Source of the DNA: Progne subis subis
Taxonomy: Eukaryota > Chordata > Aves > Passeriformes > Hirundinidae
Assembly: GCA_022316685.1 (NCBI GenBank)
Contig: JAKJHU010000076.1
Location: 2,738,001 to 2,802,000, forward strand
Direction: 5' to 3'
DNA: 64,000 nucleotides
Position 1 is the stretch's first letter; every line of letters begins with the position of its first letter. Positions 38,297-49,100 of this stretch are shown in pieces. Position numbers and translations under genes: made by a program. The notes under the pieces were generated by a model. The model made no database searches, had not been told where the DNA came from, and was given only the letters and a program-made list of their open reading frames with translations.

Positions 38297-39661
38297 CTGC
38301 AAATATAGCAAGAAGTGGTTAAAATTCTAGAAGAACTCCAGCATTACTGAACCTTACTCTAGCCAGAACTGATAAATCAACTTCAAAAAGTCATGAAGGG
38401 AAATATCTCTGGGTTAGAAAGTTCTAATAAGCCAAAATACTAGCCACTACTTTGAAAGAATATAGTTATTTCCACCAAAGTGTAAGGATTAGTATTTTGA
38501 GATGACAACATTTCAGATAATCAGATTCTAACCATAAAATATTCGTCTTTTTCACCAAGTTCTCTCAGATCCACCAAACACTGTCTGTGTGAACAACTAT
38601 TTCTTTTTTAATTGATAATATTGATAAATATACTGGGGAGTAACACTAGATATGTTTATTTAGGGCTTATATTCCCCAGGTTAATTCTGAGTTTTAAGTA
38701 ACTCCCATAAGAAGTTAATTGGGAAACTCACTTGAAATATGTACTAAAATTCTCATGAGATCTTAAGACTTATTCAAACAGCTAAAAAACAATTAGCAAA
38801 GCTTTCTGCAAAAATAGAGACCCTAACGAAGACTGAAGTCATGGGAGTGTTATCCTGAATTATTTATATAGTTCAAACACAGAAATTCACCTGAGGATGG
38901 AAGAGAAGTATTCTACTTAGGAAAGGAAAAAACAAAAAAGACAACAAAATTCAAACCTCAACAGAGCACCAGGAGTTCATGATTGTTGCTCTTTTTATTA
39001 CCCAATGTCCCACTTACAGAAGTATGTGCAAAGCCAAAAATAAAAACAGATTGAACTGAAATAAACAGGACTAGTAAACTGTGGGAAACACGTCTACCAT
39101 GACTAAATCATAAGAGATCAAAATTTGTTCAGCTAAGAAAGGGGTTTTTTTTAATAAGCTACTGGTCTTCTGAAAAGAATGTAGCAGCTCAAAAGCAAGC
39201 CAAGTTCGCTTTTTATCAAGCATAACCAGTAGAAATACAAATTCAGCAGTCCATACGCTTTTTCTTTTTCCTTCACTGGAGATGGTGGAAAAACAAGTAT
39301 TACAATGGGAAAAAAAGAGGGAGGAGGGAGTGAGGAAGAAGAGACATACAGAGCCCTCAACACATCTCCTCCGTGCTAATCTACAAGGTTAACAGGACAA
39401 AACATTAGTCTATGTCCAAATGACTTAAAATACTAATGTTGCACACTGTAAAAATGTCCCTTTCACAGCCACAGGAGGAAGTCAGTGATAAAATCAGGAG
39501 TCTTAAGCTTCAGTGTTTTTGCTTGAATGCTTTGTCTTACACTCAGCAAACAGAGAAAACATGAGTATCAGGTGAATTTCTCTTCATGCAAGCATTTTCA
39601 GCTCACCTATATGTAAGTTTATCTATAAATTAGCTGGTAGAAAATACAGAAAGCCACTTAC
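38297..39661 (-). other. NRXN3 intron, 1,365 bp, within LNS5
   Basis: The intron runs from donor GTAAGTGG (39661) to acceptor TTTGCAG (38297). The sequence is AT-rich, with no repeat family or additional exon that I can recognise. Confidence 0.9.
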
Positions 39662-40043
39662 CCCTTGACTAGTTCAACTGCGATGAAGTCATTGCCATCA
39701 CCACTGTTAAAGAGGATGAAACCATCAGCTGAGGTGGTCTTGAACTGAAAGAAGAGATGCATGGATGTATAAGCCTGCAAGGTGGCCAAGCTCAAGTAGC
39801 TGCTCTTAGTCTTGAAGGTGACAGGGTCAGCTATGATGTTGCGGAGACCAAAGCGTGCCTTCAGCTCACAATAGTCAATGTCACCGTTCTTGCACAGGTC
39901 AATGTAGAGCATCCCATTGAACATGAGGCTCTGGAGATGGCCGATGAAGCTGGAGGGGATGACGGAGATGTACCGTTTCTCTGTCATGATCCCTGTCTCA
40001 ATGTTGTGGAACTCCAAGCGGGTATGATCACCAACCATTGTGC
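39662..40043 (-). CDS. NRXN3: NRXN3 exon, end of LNS4 and start of LNS5 (382 nt)
   Basis: The acceptor is CTGTCCTTCAG (AG at 40045-40044) and the donor is GTAAGTGG (from 39661). The first two bases complete a Gly, then 126 codons run from [19 protein letters not shown] to [12 protein letters not shown], and the last two bases are completed by the next exon (phase 1 to phase 2). It covers residues about 42-168. The first part ends LNS4, including the disulfide-type pair in [13 protein letters not shown]. From about [20 protein letters not shown] it enters LNS5, with the laminin-G strand [15 protein letters not shown] and the acidic loop SGDGNDF. No stop or frameshift is present. Length and phases equal those of the equivalent exon in other vertebrate neurexins as I remember them. 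Confidence 0.96.
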
Positions 40044-41044
40044 CTGAAGGACAGAAACAAGGCAGAATATTGGGGATCAGTAATAGATTATATGGAGCCC
40101 TTCACACTCCAGTTTCCAGACAAATACCTGAACTAAATTCTATCTGATCACTGTTCAGTAGCTTACAAAAGAAAGGATGTATAGAATCTTGGTGAAGAGG
40201 CTTGGAGATGTGTGAGTGAAGCAGTTGCCAAAACCTGGCAGAACAGACGGGCCCCTAAAGGGCCATGGGCAACAAGCTCTGTACTTTTCCCTGGGCTTCA
40301 CAGACTTTATTGTATGTGAAGATGACCAGATGTCTCCCTTAAAGCCTACGGTGATCTATTTGATGCAGCAGACCATCTGCCAAGCAACCTGAAACAACTT
40401 TTCCAAATGCATTTCCTGAAAACAATTGATAAACATAGATTAATATAAATAGAGCAGTGAGAGAAGTGAAAAAAATCATAAAATTGCTGATATTTATTCC
40501 TTTGTTCTCTCTTGGTGCCTGATGTTCTTCTTCTTCTTTTAAGAGCATGGCAGGAGGGAAACACAAAAATGCAACAAGTGAAAAGCCCTCCATACATTTA
40601 AATCATCAACCTACCACTTGGGCTATTTACCACATCATAACAAAATTTAAACCTCTCAAAATATCCAAGCTATTCAGTATACCAAATACTATTGTCAGAC
40701 TCTTCGTACAGCATATTTAAATGTTTCATTAAGTGTACTAGGCACCAGCGCAGACACAGAACCCACACAGAGAGATGAACTACAACAATATGCTATAAAG
40801 ACAAGTTGGACAACATCAGAATGAAAACCCTTTCAGCCAATCTTATTTTAGCTCTCTATAGTTCTTCATTAAGGTAGCTTTCACTATTTGGTCACATGTG
40901 CAAATATTATTTCTACATCGGCCTCAGTCCATTTTGTAAACAGGAATGAATGAAATCCTAAGAATTTAATTGTTTTCCTATCGTTCACTGTACAACCACT
41001 ATTCATATTCTGCTACATATAGGCCATTGTGTTTTCCCTCATGA

Positions 41045-41830
41045 CATTTTCTGCAGTTCTGCATTGGGCTTATGCAGCGCGGTGGTGGCCGCAGGGCAGC
41101 CTTCGTGAGGCGGGGCCGGGGCCGTGCCGTGCCTGGTACGGCCCGTTCCACATGGCTCCAACCTGCCCCCACAGGGCACAGCTCAGCCCCTCGGCCAGGA
41201 CAGGGGTGCCTGGGAGAAAACGTGTAACAAAGGACATAATGCTACCCACAAGAAACAAAGGGAAACATAAAACAAACCCCTGTGAACACCGAGGACTGAA
41301 AAGAGGGAGGGGGAATTCCAGGTGCCAGAGTGGAAATTCTCTAGCACCCACAGAGAAGATCAAAGTGATGCAGACAACTACACTGCAACTCATGGAGGAC
41401 TCTCGCCCTAGAGCGGGTGGATATTTCCTGAAGGAACTGCGGCCCCTGGAGAGACTACACTGCAGCAGGTTTTCCTGAAAGCCTATGGAGACCAACCATA
41501 CTGGAGCACTTCATGAAGGACTGGATTCCATAGGTAGGAGCCCCACTGGAGCAGGACAGAAGTGTGAGGAGGAAGGAGCATCAGAGAGAAGCTATAATAG
41601 GCTGACCACAGCCACTATTCTCCAACCCCTTCTCTGCCTAGTGGGGGCAGGTGGGAGAGGCAGGAAGGAGCAAATCCAATAAAAGAGAGTGGCAGACACT
41701 GTTCTACTTTCTTGTCATTATTTCTCACCAATCAACTGTATTTTTAATTGGCAGTAAATTAAATTAATTTTCTCCAAGTCAAGTGTGTTTTGTCCATGAT
41801 TATAATCACTTCACAGTTCTCTCCTTCAGA
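41045..41830 (+). mobile_element. Avian endogenous retrovirus LTR, probably a solo LTR, truncated
   Basis: This GC-rich block stands out from the AT-rich intron. It contains repeated phrases such as GGAGCACTTCATGAAGGACT, GAGTGTGAGGAGGAAGGAGC-like text, GGTAATAAATTAAATTAATT-like text (here GGCAGTAAATTAAATTAATT) and CCAAGTCAAGTGTGTTTTGT. I recognise these from a common avian ERV LTR family whose exact name I cannot fix. An AATAAA lies at 41678-41683. No gag, pol or env coding sequence flanks it. The usual 3' end of the family is missing after about 41.83 kb. It is inserted antisense to NRXN3; both borders are approximate. Confidence 0.65.
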
Positions 41831-42275
41831 AGGTTTTCCAAAGAAAACAGCCACATTTCCCGTTGGTCCCTCTCATAACATCTTAACATGCTGGTCAAAT
41901 TTACCCGGTTTAAAAACCAAAGGGAACACAGGTATTTAAATTCACACTAGTTTTGTGAAATTTAACAACAGGATAAACACCTAAAGAAATATTTCCAATG
42001 TGCTATAGACAGACAAAATTTAGCAACACTATCTGACTTGACTGCAGCTGCTGGTCAGCAAGCATACATACACAACTCTCAACCAGTCACTGCAAGAGAT
42101 ATTTGTCAGTCACTGGGATTATACCTTGGAATCACACCAATCACCACAGATGAACCCAGAACAAACTCCTCCAATTCCTCTAGGTTATATCAATTTGGGC
42201 TTATAAGCTTTCTCATTTTCTGTGCTGTCTCCTGAAGCCTCCCAGCATTTCTCACCTTTAGAGTTTCCAGGCATT

Positions 42276-42309
42276 AAAAGAAAAAAAAAAAAAGCAAAAA
42301 AAAAAAAAA
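42276..42309. repeat. A-rich tract
   Basis: Two A runs are separated by AAGC. The tract lies about 50 bp before the T47 tract, so the two could pair as an A/T hairpin. Confidence 0.88.
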
Positions 42310-42355
42310 GCAGTAGCCCTTTAAAGACTTTTCCTACTTCCTACTAATTGCAACT

Positions 42356-42357
<2 letters not shown>

Positions 42358-42404
<47 letters not shown>
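42358..42404. repeat. T47 homopolymer
   Basis: There are 47 consecutive T on the plus strand. It follows an A-rich tract at 42276-42309 with complementary composition. Confidence 0.92.
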
Positions 42405-44604
42405 CTGCTGGAGATAGAACAAAACCTGAACACATTTATTTTAAAGACACATGGATGACACACCGTGGCTTGTAGCGTATGGAGAGTCAGATTAAATGAA
42501 CTGATGGTAATTTTCTTGCTTAGAGACTCTGGAAACACTGAAATATTCCTAACTCACTCCTTGTGATCATGTACAAATGGCAGTTTTTCAGTTTATACTT
42601 TGTCCAAATGTGACCAAGTTTTATTCAAAGACAGCAAACGATCACAGTTGTTATTAGAAAAAAATTTTCAGCTATCTGCTTCAAATATGAAGAAAAAATA
42701 TAATATAAACCAATTCACCTTTTTTACTTATTCCAAATTTTACCAGTAGATCAAAATATAAATGCAATTGTACAAAGACCATGGAAAACTTCAGTCCAAG
42801 AAGACACAGCTGACCAAACTTAGAAGCAGCTGAAGGCAGTCACAAATTTCTGACTATTTAAAAATTCAACTGTCAGCAGCAATGCAAATGCTTTACCAAA
42901 AATAATATTATTTTAGTTTGAAAAATTGAAGTTTCCAGAAATTGAAATAGTACATTGGGAAATTTGTTTAGACAACTTTCTCACTTCCACTACTGAGATT
43001 CTTAGAGGCTTAGAGTTTCAGTGTTATAAAATATATGGTTTTTCCAAACCAGAAGTGTATTTTCTTAAAATAAGTCACTTAAAAATATCCTGCTTCTTTT
43101 CATCAAAAAATCAGAATAATAAAATTAATAGATGTCATTTCTCAAAGGCAAAAAAACTCATTTGTTCTTTTACACTTAAAAAAAATACAAGGCTGTTGTG
43201 GCCTGAGCAGGAGAGAAAAGCCAAGACTGGGAAATCTGGAGTACACTGGGACAGGAAGCCCATATATAGGGGGCATTGAAAATGGAGTGAGGGAGTTTGC
43301 AGGAGGTGAGCCCAGAATGTTAGAGAAGGTGAAAAATGAGAAAACTGGGTCTGGCTTAATAAAAAAGAAATAATGTTAGAAGCAGTACTGTAGAAAGTGA
43401 GGAGTAGTTCAGTGAAAAGCTGGAAAAGGCATAGCAATACAAGATCAGAATCAGAACAGAGATGTAATTTCCTAGGAAATCATGGAGTGCAATCCAGTAT
43501 TTTCTGATCTCATTAGCTATTAGCCCCACCTGCAGAGTTCACCTCTAATTCCCCCACTGTGCTCTACAGCGTACTGTACCTGCTACAGCAATTAGAAGCT
43601 CTCTAGTTCAAGTGGTAGCAGACAGAAAAACATCCAGTCTCCACTGTGGTATTTGGGTGCTAGGAAGGTGTTATAGAGGGGAATACATCTGCTGTATTTG
43701 TGTCTCATTTACCATTGATGTTCTAAAGTCAGGAGGAATACGGGACAAAGGTTTTGTGACTAAACGGTAAAATGCTCTACCAGAATGGGATTCTGCCTCT
43801 GCCTTAGATGTCCTACTGGAAACAAAGTCAGACACTTCATTACGAGTTTTTCATAGGTGGTCATTAATTGTCTACATATAATTCCCCAAGTGGCAGCAGG
43901 TGAACTAATTTACAGGATGTAGTTTACAGACATGCTGAATCTTTCTGATGCAAATGACTAAAAATAAATGGCAAATTGGTACCAAGCTTTAATCTGGCAC
44001 CTTGTTCCCTAACCTGTAAAATGGGAAAATATGCCCACTCATTTCACATAACATAGGCATGGGAATAAATCCAGTTAAAGCTTCTCAGTCCTGTATAAAT
44101 ATATTGATGAGTAGCCTACAACATGCAGACACAGAAAGAAATAAAACAAATTTAAAAAAATAAAAAAGGGCAGGTCTAAATTTAGAGCCAAATTCAGCTG
44201 GAGTGCATTGTTCCAAACAAGCAATAAGATGATACAAATAAAATAGGCTGTTTATTTTTACTGGGGGCCCAATTTAGACTTCTGATCTATGCCTTAGACA
44301 GCAAGAATCCTCTGGAAAAATCTATGTGACCACACCATTGAAGACTGTTATCATCTGCCCAAGGAAGTGGGATGCAGACTGCACAAAAAATCTTCACTCT
44401 GGCTTTTCTGACTTTGCCATGATGGCATTCTTTTAACAGTTATTTTTAGCTGTAATGCATCTTTAATTATGTAATTCATATACATGTACATATGCGTATC
44501 CTATTTTAGTATAGGACTGTATCATTATTATTTATAAACTCAGTTTCACGAAAAAGAGACTTCAAAACCAGCTGGCTTTGGGGGATCGATTCGGGAATGC
44601 AGAG

Positions 44605-44621
44605 AGTGCCACCTCGTGGTA
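44605..44621 (-). promoter_or_regulatory. CTCF-like motif
   Basis: On the minus strand TACCACGAGGTGGCACT matches 11 of 12 positions of CCASYAGRKGGC and has the downstream ACT often seen. A single motif match does not prove occupancy. Confidence 0.3.
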
Positions 44622-46063
44622 CTTCCTAAAAAGGCATATCCAGAAGAATTGTTCTCAAAATCAGAAGTAATCGGGATGAAGTGTTTGTTGGTGTGTGTCA
44701 CCAACTCAAAAAGTTCCCTCTCAAATAAAATTCACTTTTCCTATAAGTTAATTTTGACCAAGTCACCATCAAGGCTGACTTCCAACAAGGAGAGGGAATG
44801 ATTTTTCTTGTATATGTTTCTTGTTCTCTCTTGCAAAATCACAGCCTAAATAGGACAGCATATATTTACTTCAGATAGAAAATGTATTTGGAAACATTTT
44901 CCTTTAAGCCAACTTCTTTGGGCTTATTTCAGATTTCTGACTCCTGGCTTTTCAAATAATTATCATAATATTTAATCTAAATTACCACAATATTTAAAAT
45001 AATTCACATTCATACTAGAAGAAAAAAACTTTTTTTCAGAGATAGGGTATAGTGCTCTGGCACTATGTGTGGCAGCCATTACTTCTGGTTGTGTTCTGAG
45101 TAGAAGCTACTCAGAAAAGAGGATTTTAGCTTTTGGCAAACCAGCATGGCGTGTCCACTGACAATCACTACCCTCATCAGTTCTTTGCATCCAGGGTTCC
45201 TGGGGTTTTTTTTAATCTATTATCAGCCTCCAGACTCCTGATGGGTTTTTTTTCCTAAAGTTGTTTATAATTACGAGAATTTTACACCTTCAAAAAAGAA
45301 GATAGGTTTCTGGCTCTTGCAATCATAAATAAATGGACCTGAAGAAAGTTCTGCAATTAAAATATGATCAATCTGGAGTATTTTGATCATTTCAATGCAA
45401 ATATTAACCTGGAACACACCAACTTTCCTGACTGACTGATCTCTTCTTTGCTCCCTTCAACAACATTTCTCTGCAAAAAGAAGCAGGAACTCAAAAAGCC
45501 ACCTGAAAATGCAGAAAATAATTTTAAAAATAGGAAAAAAAAAACCAAAAAGGACTGATGCACTGTCGAGTCAGGAACCAAATAAAACCCAAAAATTAAC
45601 AGCAGAGACATAAATCCACGCTCTGTAACATGTGTACTGCATGCAGGAAAAGTTTGTGCAGAGAAACGGTCCAGAGAGCCTTGGCCGTGATTCCACAGCA
45701 CTGGAAACCATCACAGGTCCAACTCAGGAATGGAGTGTATTCAGTCTACCTCAGAAAGAGCCTGGACCACAAGAAAGTTCTGCTGAACACCTCTACAGTC
45801 TGAGATATGTACAAGCTTATCTGTCCCCTAAACCCGTATCTCAGGTCATTATAGTTGTCACAGAAGTTTCTGGTGCTGGCCAAAAAGTCTCTCGAACCTG
45901 AATACTCATTTTCAACATAGTAACACTAAATAATACATGAGTGGTAACAGGAAGGGGTGGGGGGAAAGATACACAAAAGAACAGGGAGAGGGAGCATAAT
46001 GGCAAAGACTAGGAAGAGAGATCCAAAGATAGTGACCAAAAAATACTGATACATCACACTCAC

Positions 46064-46183
46064 CCTCAGCAACATCATCATCCACGATCAGCTTGAGGCT
46101 CTTTCCTCGCCGAACCACCCGGACAGTGTGCCACTCATTGTCATTGAGTTTCTGCCCAGCATAAAGAGTTTCAGGTCCCTTGC
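46064..46183 (-). CDS. NRXN3: NRXN3 exon, LNS4 segment (120 nt, residues 1-41 of the assembled fragment)
   Basis: On the minus strand the exon follows TTCCCCTTCCCAG-like pyrimidine-rich sequence ending in AG (46185-46184) and ends at donor GTGAGT (46063-46058). It starts with two bases that complete a codon, then reads [20 protein letters not shown], then [19 protein letters not shown], and ends with one base (phase 1 to phase 1). This is the middle of LNS4, a laminin-G/LNS beta-sandwich; NDNEWHTV is the typical strand motif of the fold. In neurexins this exon comes directly after alternative splice site 3, so its upstream junction is probably a regulated one. The assignment is firm. The Ile in KLIVDDD replaces a Thr I recall in mammals (memory only). 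Confidence 0.95.
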
Positions 46184-49100
46184 CTGGGAAGGGGGATAGG
46201 TGCAGCAGTTAAAGCCAGACTCACAATTGCTTTAGTACTTTCTCAATGGGAAAAGTCATGAAAATCAACTTGGTGTGATACAGACCAATAGAGTGTACAG
46301 GTATATAAGAACACCTGTAATCAACCCTCACACCTACACCTTCCCAGCTCAGGAAATCACAAACCCTTCCACTCAGTCAGATGCCTTCCTCCACAGAACC
46401 CTAAAGTCACATGCATTTAAAATGGGTAGAAATCTCTCTTGTGCTGTGGTACTAATTTCTGAACATCACGTTGCACAGCACACTACAGTAATAGGAAAAT
46501 AAGTTGATGACTGAAATGTCTCTAAAGTGGAGCCATTACAGTAGCATTTTGCTCTCCTAAGAATCTGGATTTACAATGTCCCCAAGGTACTTGGGCTTCT
46601 TTTCAAAGTTAAACACACTGGTCTTTCAACACTTCAGTATCAAACACCAGGTTGGTTTCAGTCTCAAAAAAACCTCAAAAACAAAAACGCCAACAATCCC
46701 CCCCCCCAAACAATAAAAAAATCCCCACAGAACTTCATACCCCACCTTTAAAATAATTTTAAAAAAAATAAATCTCAAAGAAAACCATTCACCAACTTCA
46801 CTGTTTGCTTTAAGGTTCTTTGGCAAAGGAGCCTAGATTGGAGGTGTTTACTTTACCCCTTGAACTACAGTCAAAAGAGAAAGAGAAGCCGTGTCTTCTC
46901 CAAAAGGTTATACCACAGTTGCCCTTGCAAACAATGCTCCTGGGAAAACTGCATTAATGCTACCTATATTTGTCTAGTTTTGCGGCTCACCCATCACAGT
47001 TGACAGGCAATTACTTTAAAAATTAATTGTCCAGATTACAGGACCAGAACACCTCACTCATGTCAAATGGTAAGTGAAATTGAATAATGGTGTGTGCTAA
47101 ATTAAAAGCATCTATCCTCATTTCAGTTCAGTGAAAGTGGGGGGCTTTGATCAGAAAATGTAGAATGCCAAACTTGTTGCACACTGGTCTGGACCCACTG
47201 CCCAAACTCGCAAGAGGGGAACCCAAGAAAAAAAAAAAACAAGCCAAGACATGTTGAACATTTTGACAGAGATAGAACAGGGACAATGAGGCACTGCCAC
47301 CGCTCATTGTACTGCACTGGTAAAATGTCAGATAGTCCACAGCCCACAGGATGCACAGTGCCTAATGAGCAACATTACTGCAATTGCCTCTCACCAAAGA
47401 AGGAACATGGGCAAAGAAGGTAGTGTCCCATTCAGCTAGGATTCAATGTGTAGTAGAGGAATTCTTCAGAAGGAGACCAAAGCTAAATAAATATTTTGTT
47501 ATTCTTTTTTAAAAAATCATGCAGTTCATGCTAATAAAAAAGGAGATTAATACCTTTGCAAATAAAGACCATTGCCAGCAATTTTTACCATAAACTAAGA
47601 TGAAAAAAAAGTTTTTCTAGTGACCTGAAAGATAAGAGTCATTCTTGGATTAAAAGGATGGGGAATCATATATTGAAGTCACAATATCTCCTTAGCAGGA
47701 GAAACCCATAACTTCTGCTGTTCCTCATCCATGTGCCAAAGTCACATACCACACATGTAAATCCAGCTGAACAAGGCAGCTAGATCATGGCCAGAAAGTT
47801 CTTTGGCACCAGAAAAGCAATACTCTAAGAATCCAAGAAAGTTATGCTAGATTTACATCAGTAAGTACATTTTATCCCAAAGCAGAATTCACAAATTTAT
47901 ATCTGGATGGGCAGCAAAATTATTGCCTACATCAAAATATACAGCATCGGTTACTATAATTCTACACAGCCACCTCCCAGGCTGGAAGATGACGGAGGTC
48001 ACCTGGAACTGTGTGATTATATAATGCCATCTGAAAGCAGGAGAAAGAGGGGAGGGGTGGCAAATGCTTTCTAAAAAACCCAATCCTTTCCACATGCCCA
48101 TCAGAGCTCTGGAGGGCTCAGCCAAGAGAAATAGTCGGGTGTGCTGGAGTCTGCTCAGCTGACAATGCAATGCTTTCTATGCAATAGCTCTGTGTTCAGC
48201 ATGGTTGAGTAGCTGAGTTGCTGACCTTCTACTTCCCATTTTTCAACCCTAGCCTGACAAAACAGAGGTCAGCTAAAACAGTTTGGGGGTTGGCTTTTCT
48301 TGATGCCTACTGAAGCATTTTCAAAACAAAACTGTGACACCAACAGAGGTTATATTAATATATTCTTAGAAAATGTAGCTTAACCAATTAAAAATCAATG
48401 AATAGAAAATTGCAGCATTCCCGCTTTTTCCAAATGAATAAGGTTGTCTATTTAGAAGTAACTGGTTAATAGCTTTGGCTAAAATTTTGAAAATTAAGCA
48501 TGGCAGATATGAATTATTTCATTAAAGTCCATGTCTTGATCAGCCTATTTTATATTTGATCAGTAGAAAAAAAAAAAACAAAAACCTTTTAATACTTAAG
48601 TTCACTTACCACCCTCCCTTTTGCCAAAATGGGCATTGGCTTCTTTTAGTAGTGTTACCCAAATAATGTTACATACAAAAATCCATGCATGAGCATACTT
48701 AAGAGCATCTGGATAAGTTTTTCAAACCAAACATATCTGATCTTAAAAGAAGGCATTAAACAAATGTTATTTTACTCTATTTACTGTTGTACTTTCAAAT
48801 GCTTTCAAGACATTTATGCAGCAGTGGGCTGACCTGAAAAGCAGCAAAATTGTGTCCTCATTTTGCAACTGAGAGCATGCAAATGAATTGCTGCCCCTTG
48901 TGTAAGCTCCCATTGAATTCTAAGTAGTTCCAAGAACTGTGTATACAGGAATTTTCACATCTGGATACCAAAATTCATTTCACTGAGCATGATTCCTATA
49001 TGTGCCATTACTATACAGACATTTATGTACGATCAATTTTTAAACACGGACTTGATGATTCCTAATCCAACAGTTGCTGATGCTGGGGAAAATAGAAAGG

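Larger units (their letters stand above)
40044..46063 (-). other. NRXN3 intron, 6.0 kb, within LNS4
   Basis: The intron runs from donor GTGAGT (46063) to acceptor CTTCAG (40044). It contains an LTR in antisense orientation at about 41.05-41.83 kb, A-rich sequence at 42276-42309, a 47-nt T tract at 42358-42404 and a CTCF-like motif at 44.6 kb. The open frames of 149 and 141 residues near 41.0-41.5 kb fall inside the LTR and are not genes. No other exon was recognised. Confidence 0.88.

Noticed and set aside
41029..41495. Overlapping open frames of 149 (plus) and 141 (minus) residues
   Set aside because: They lie inside the GC-rich LTR, where stops are rare by composition. No viral or host domain is visible.
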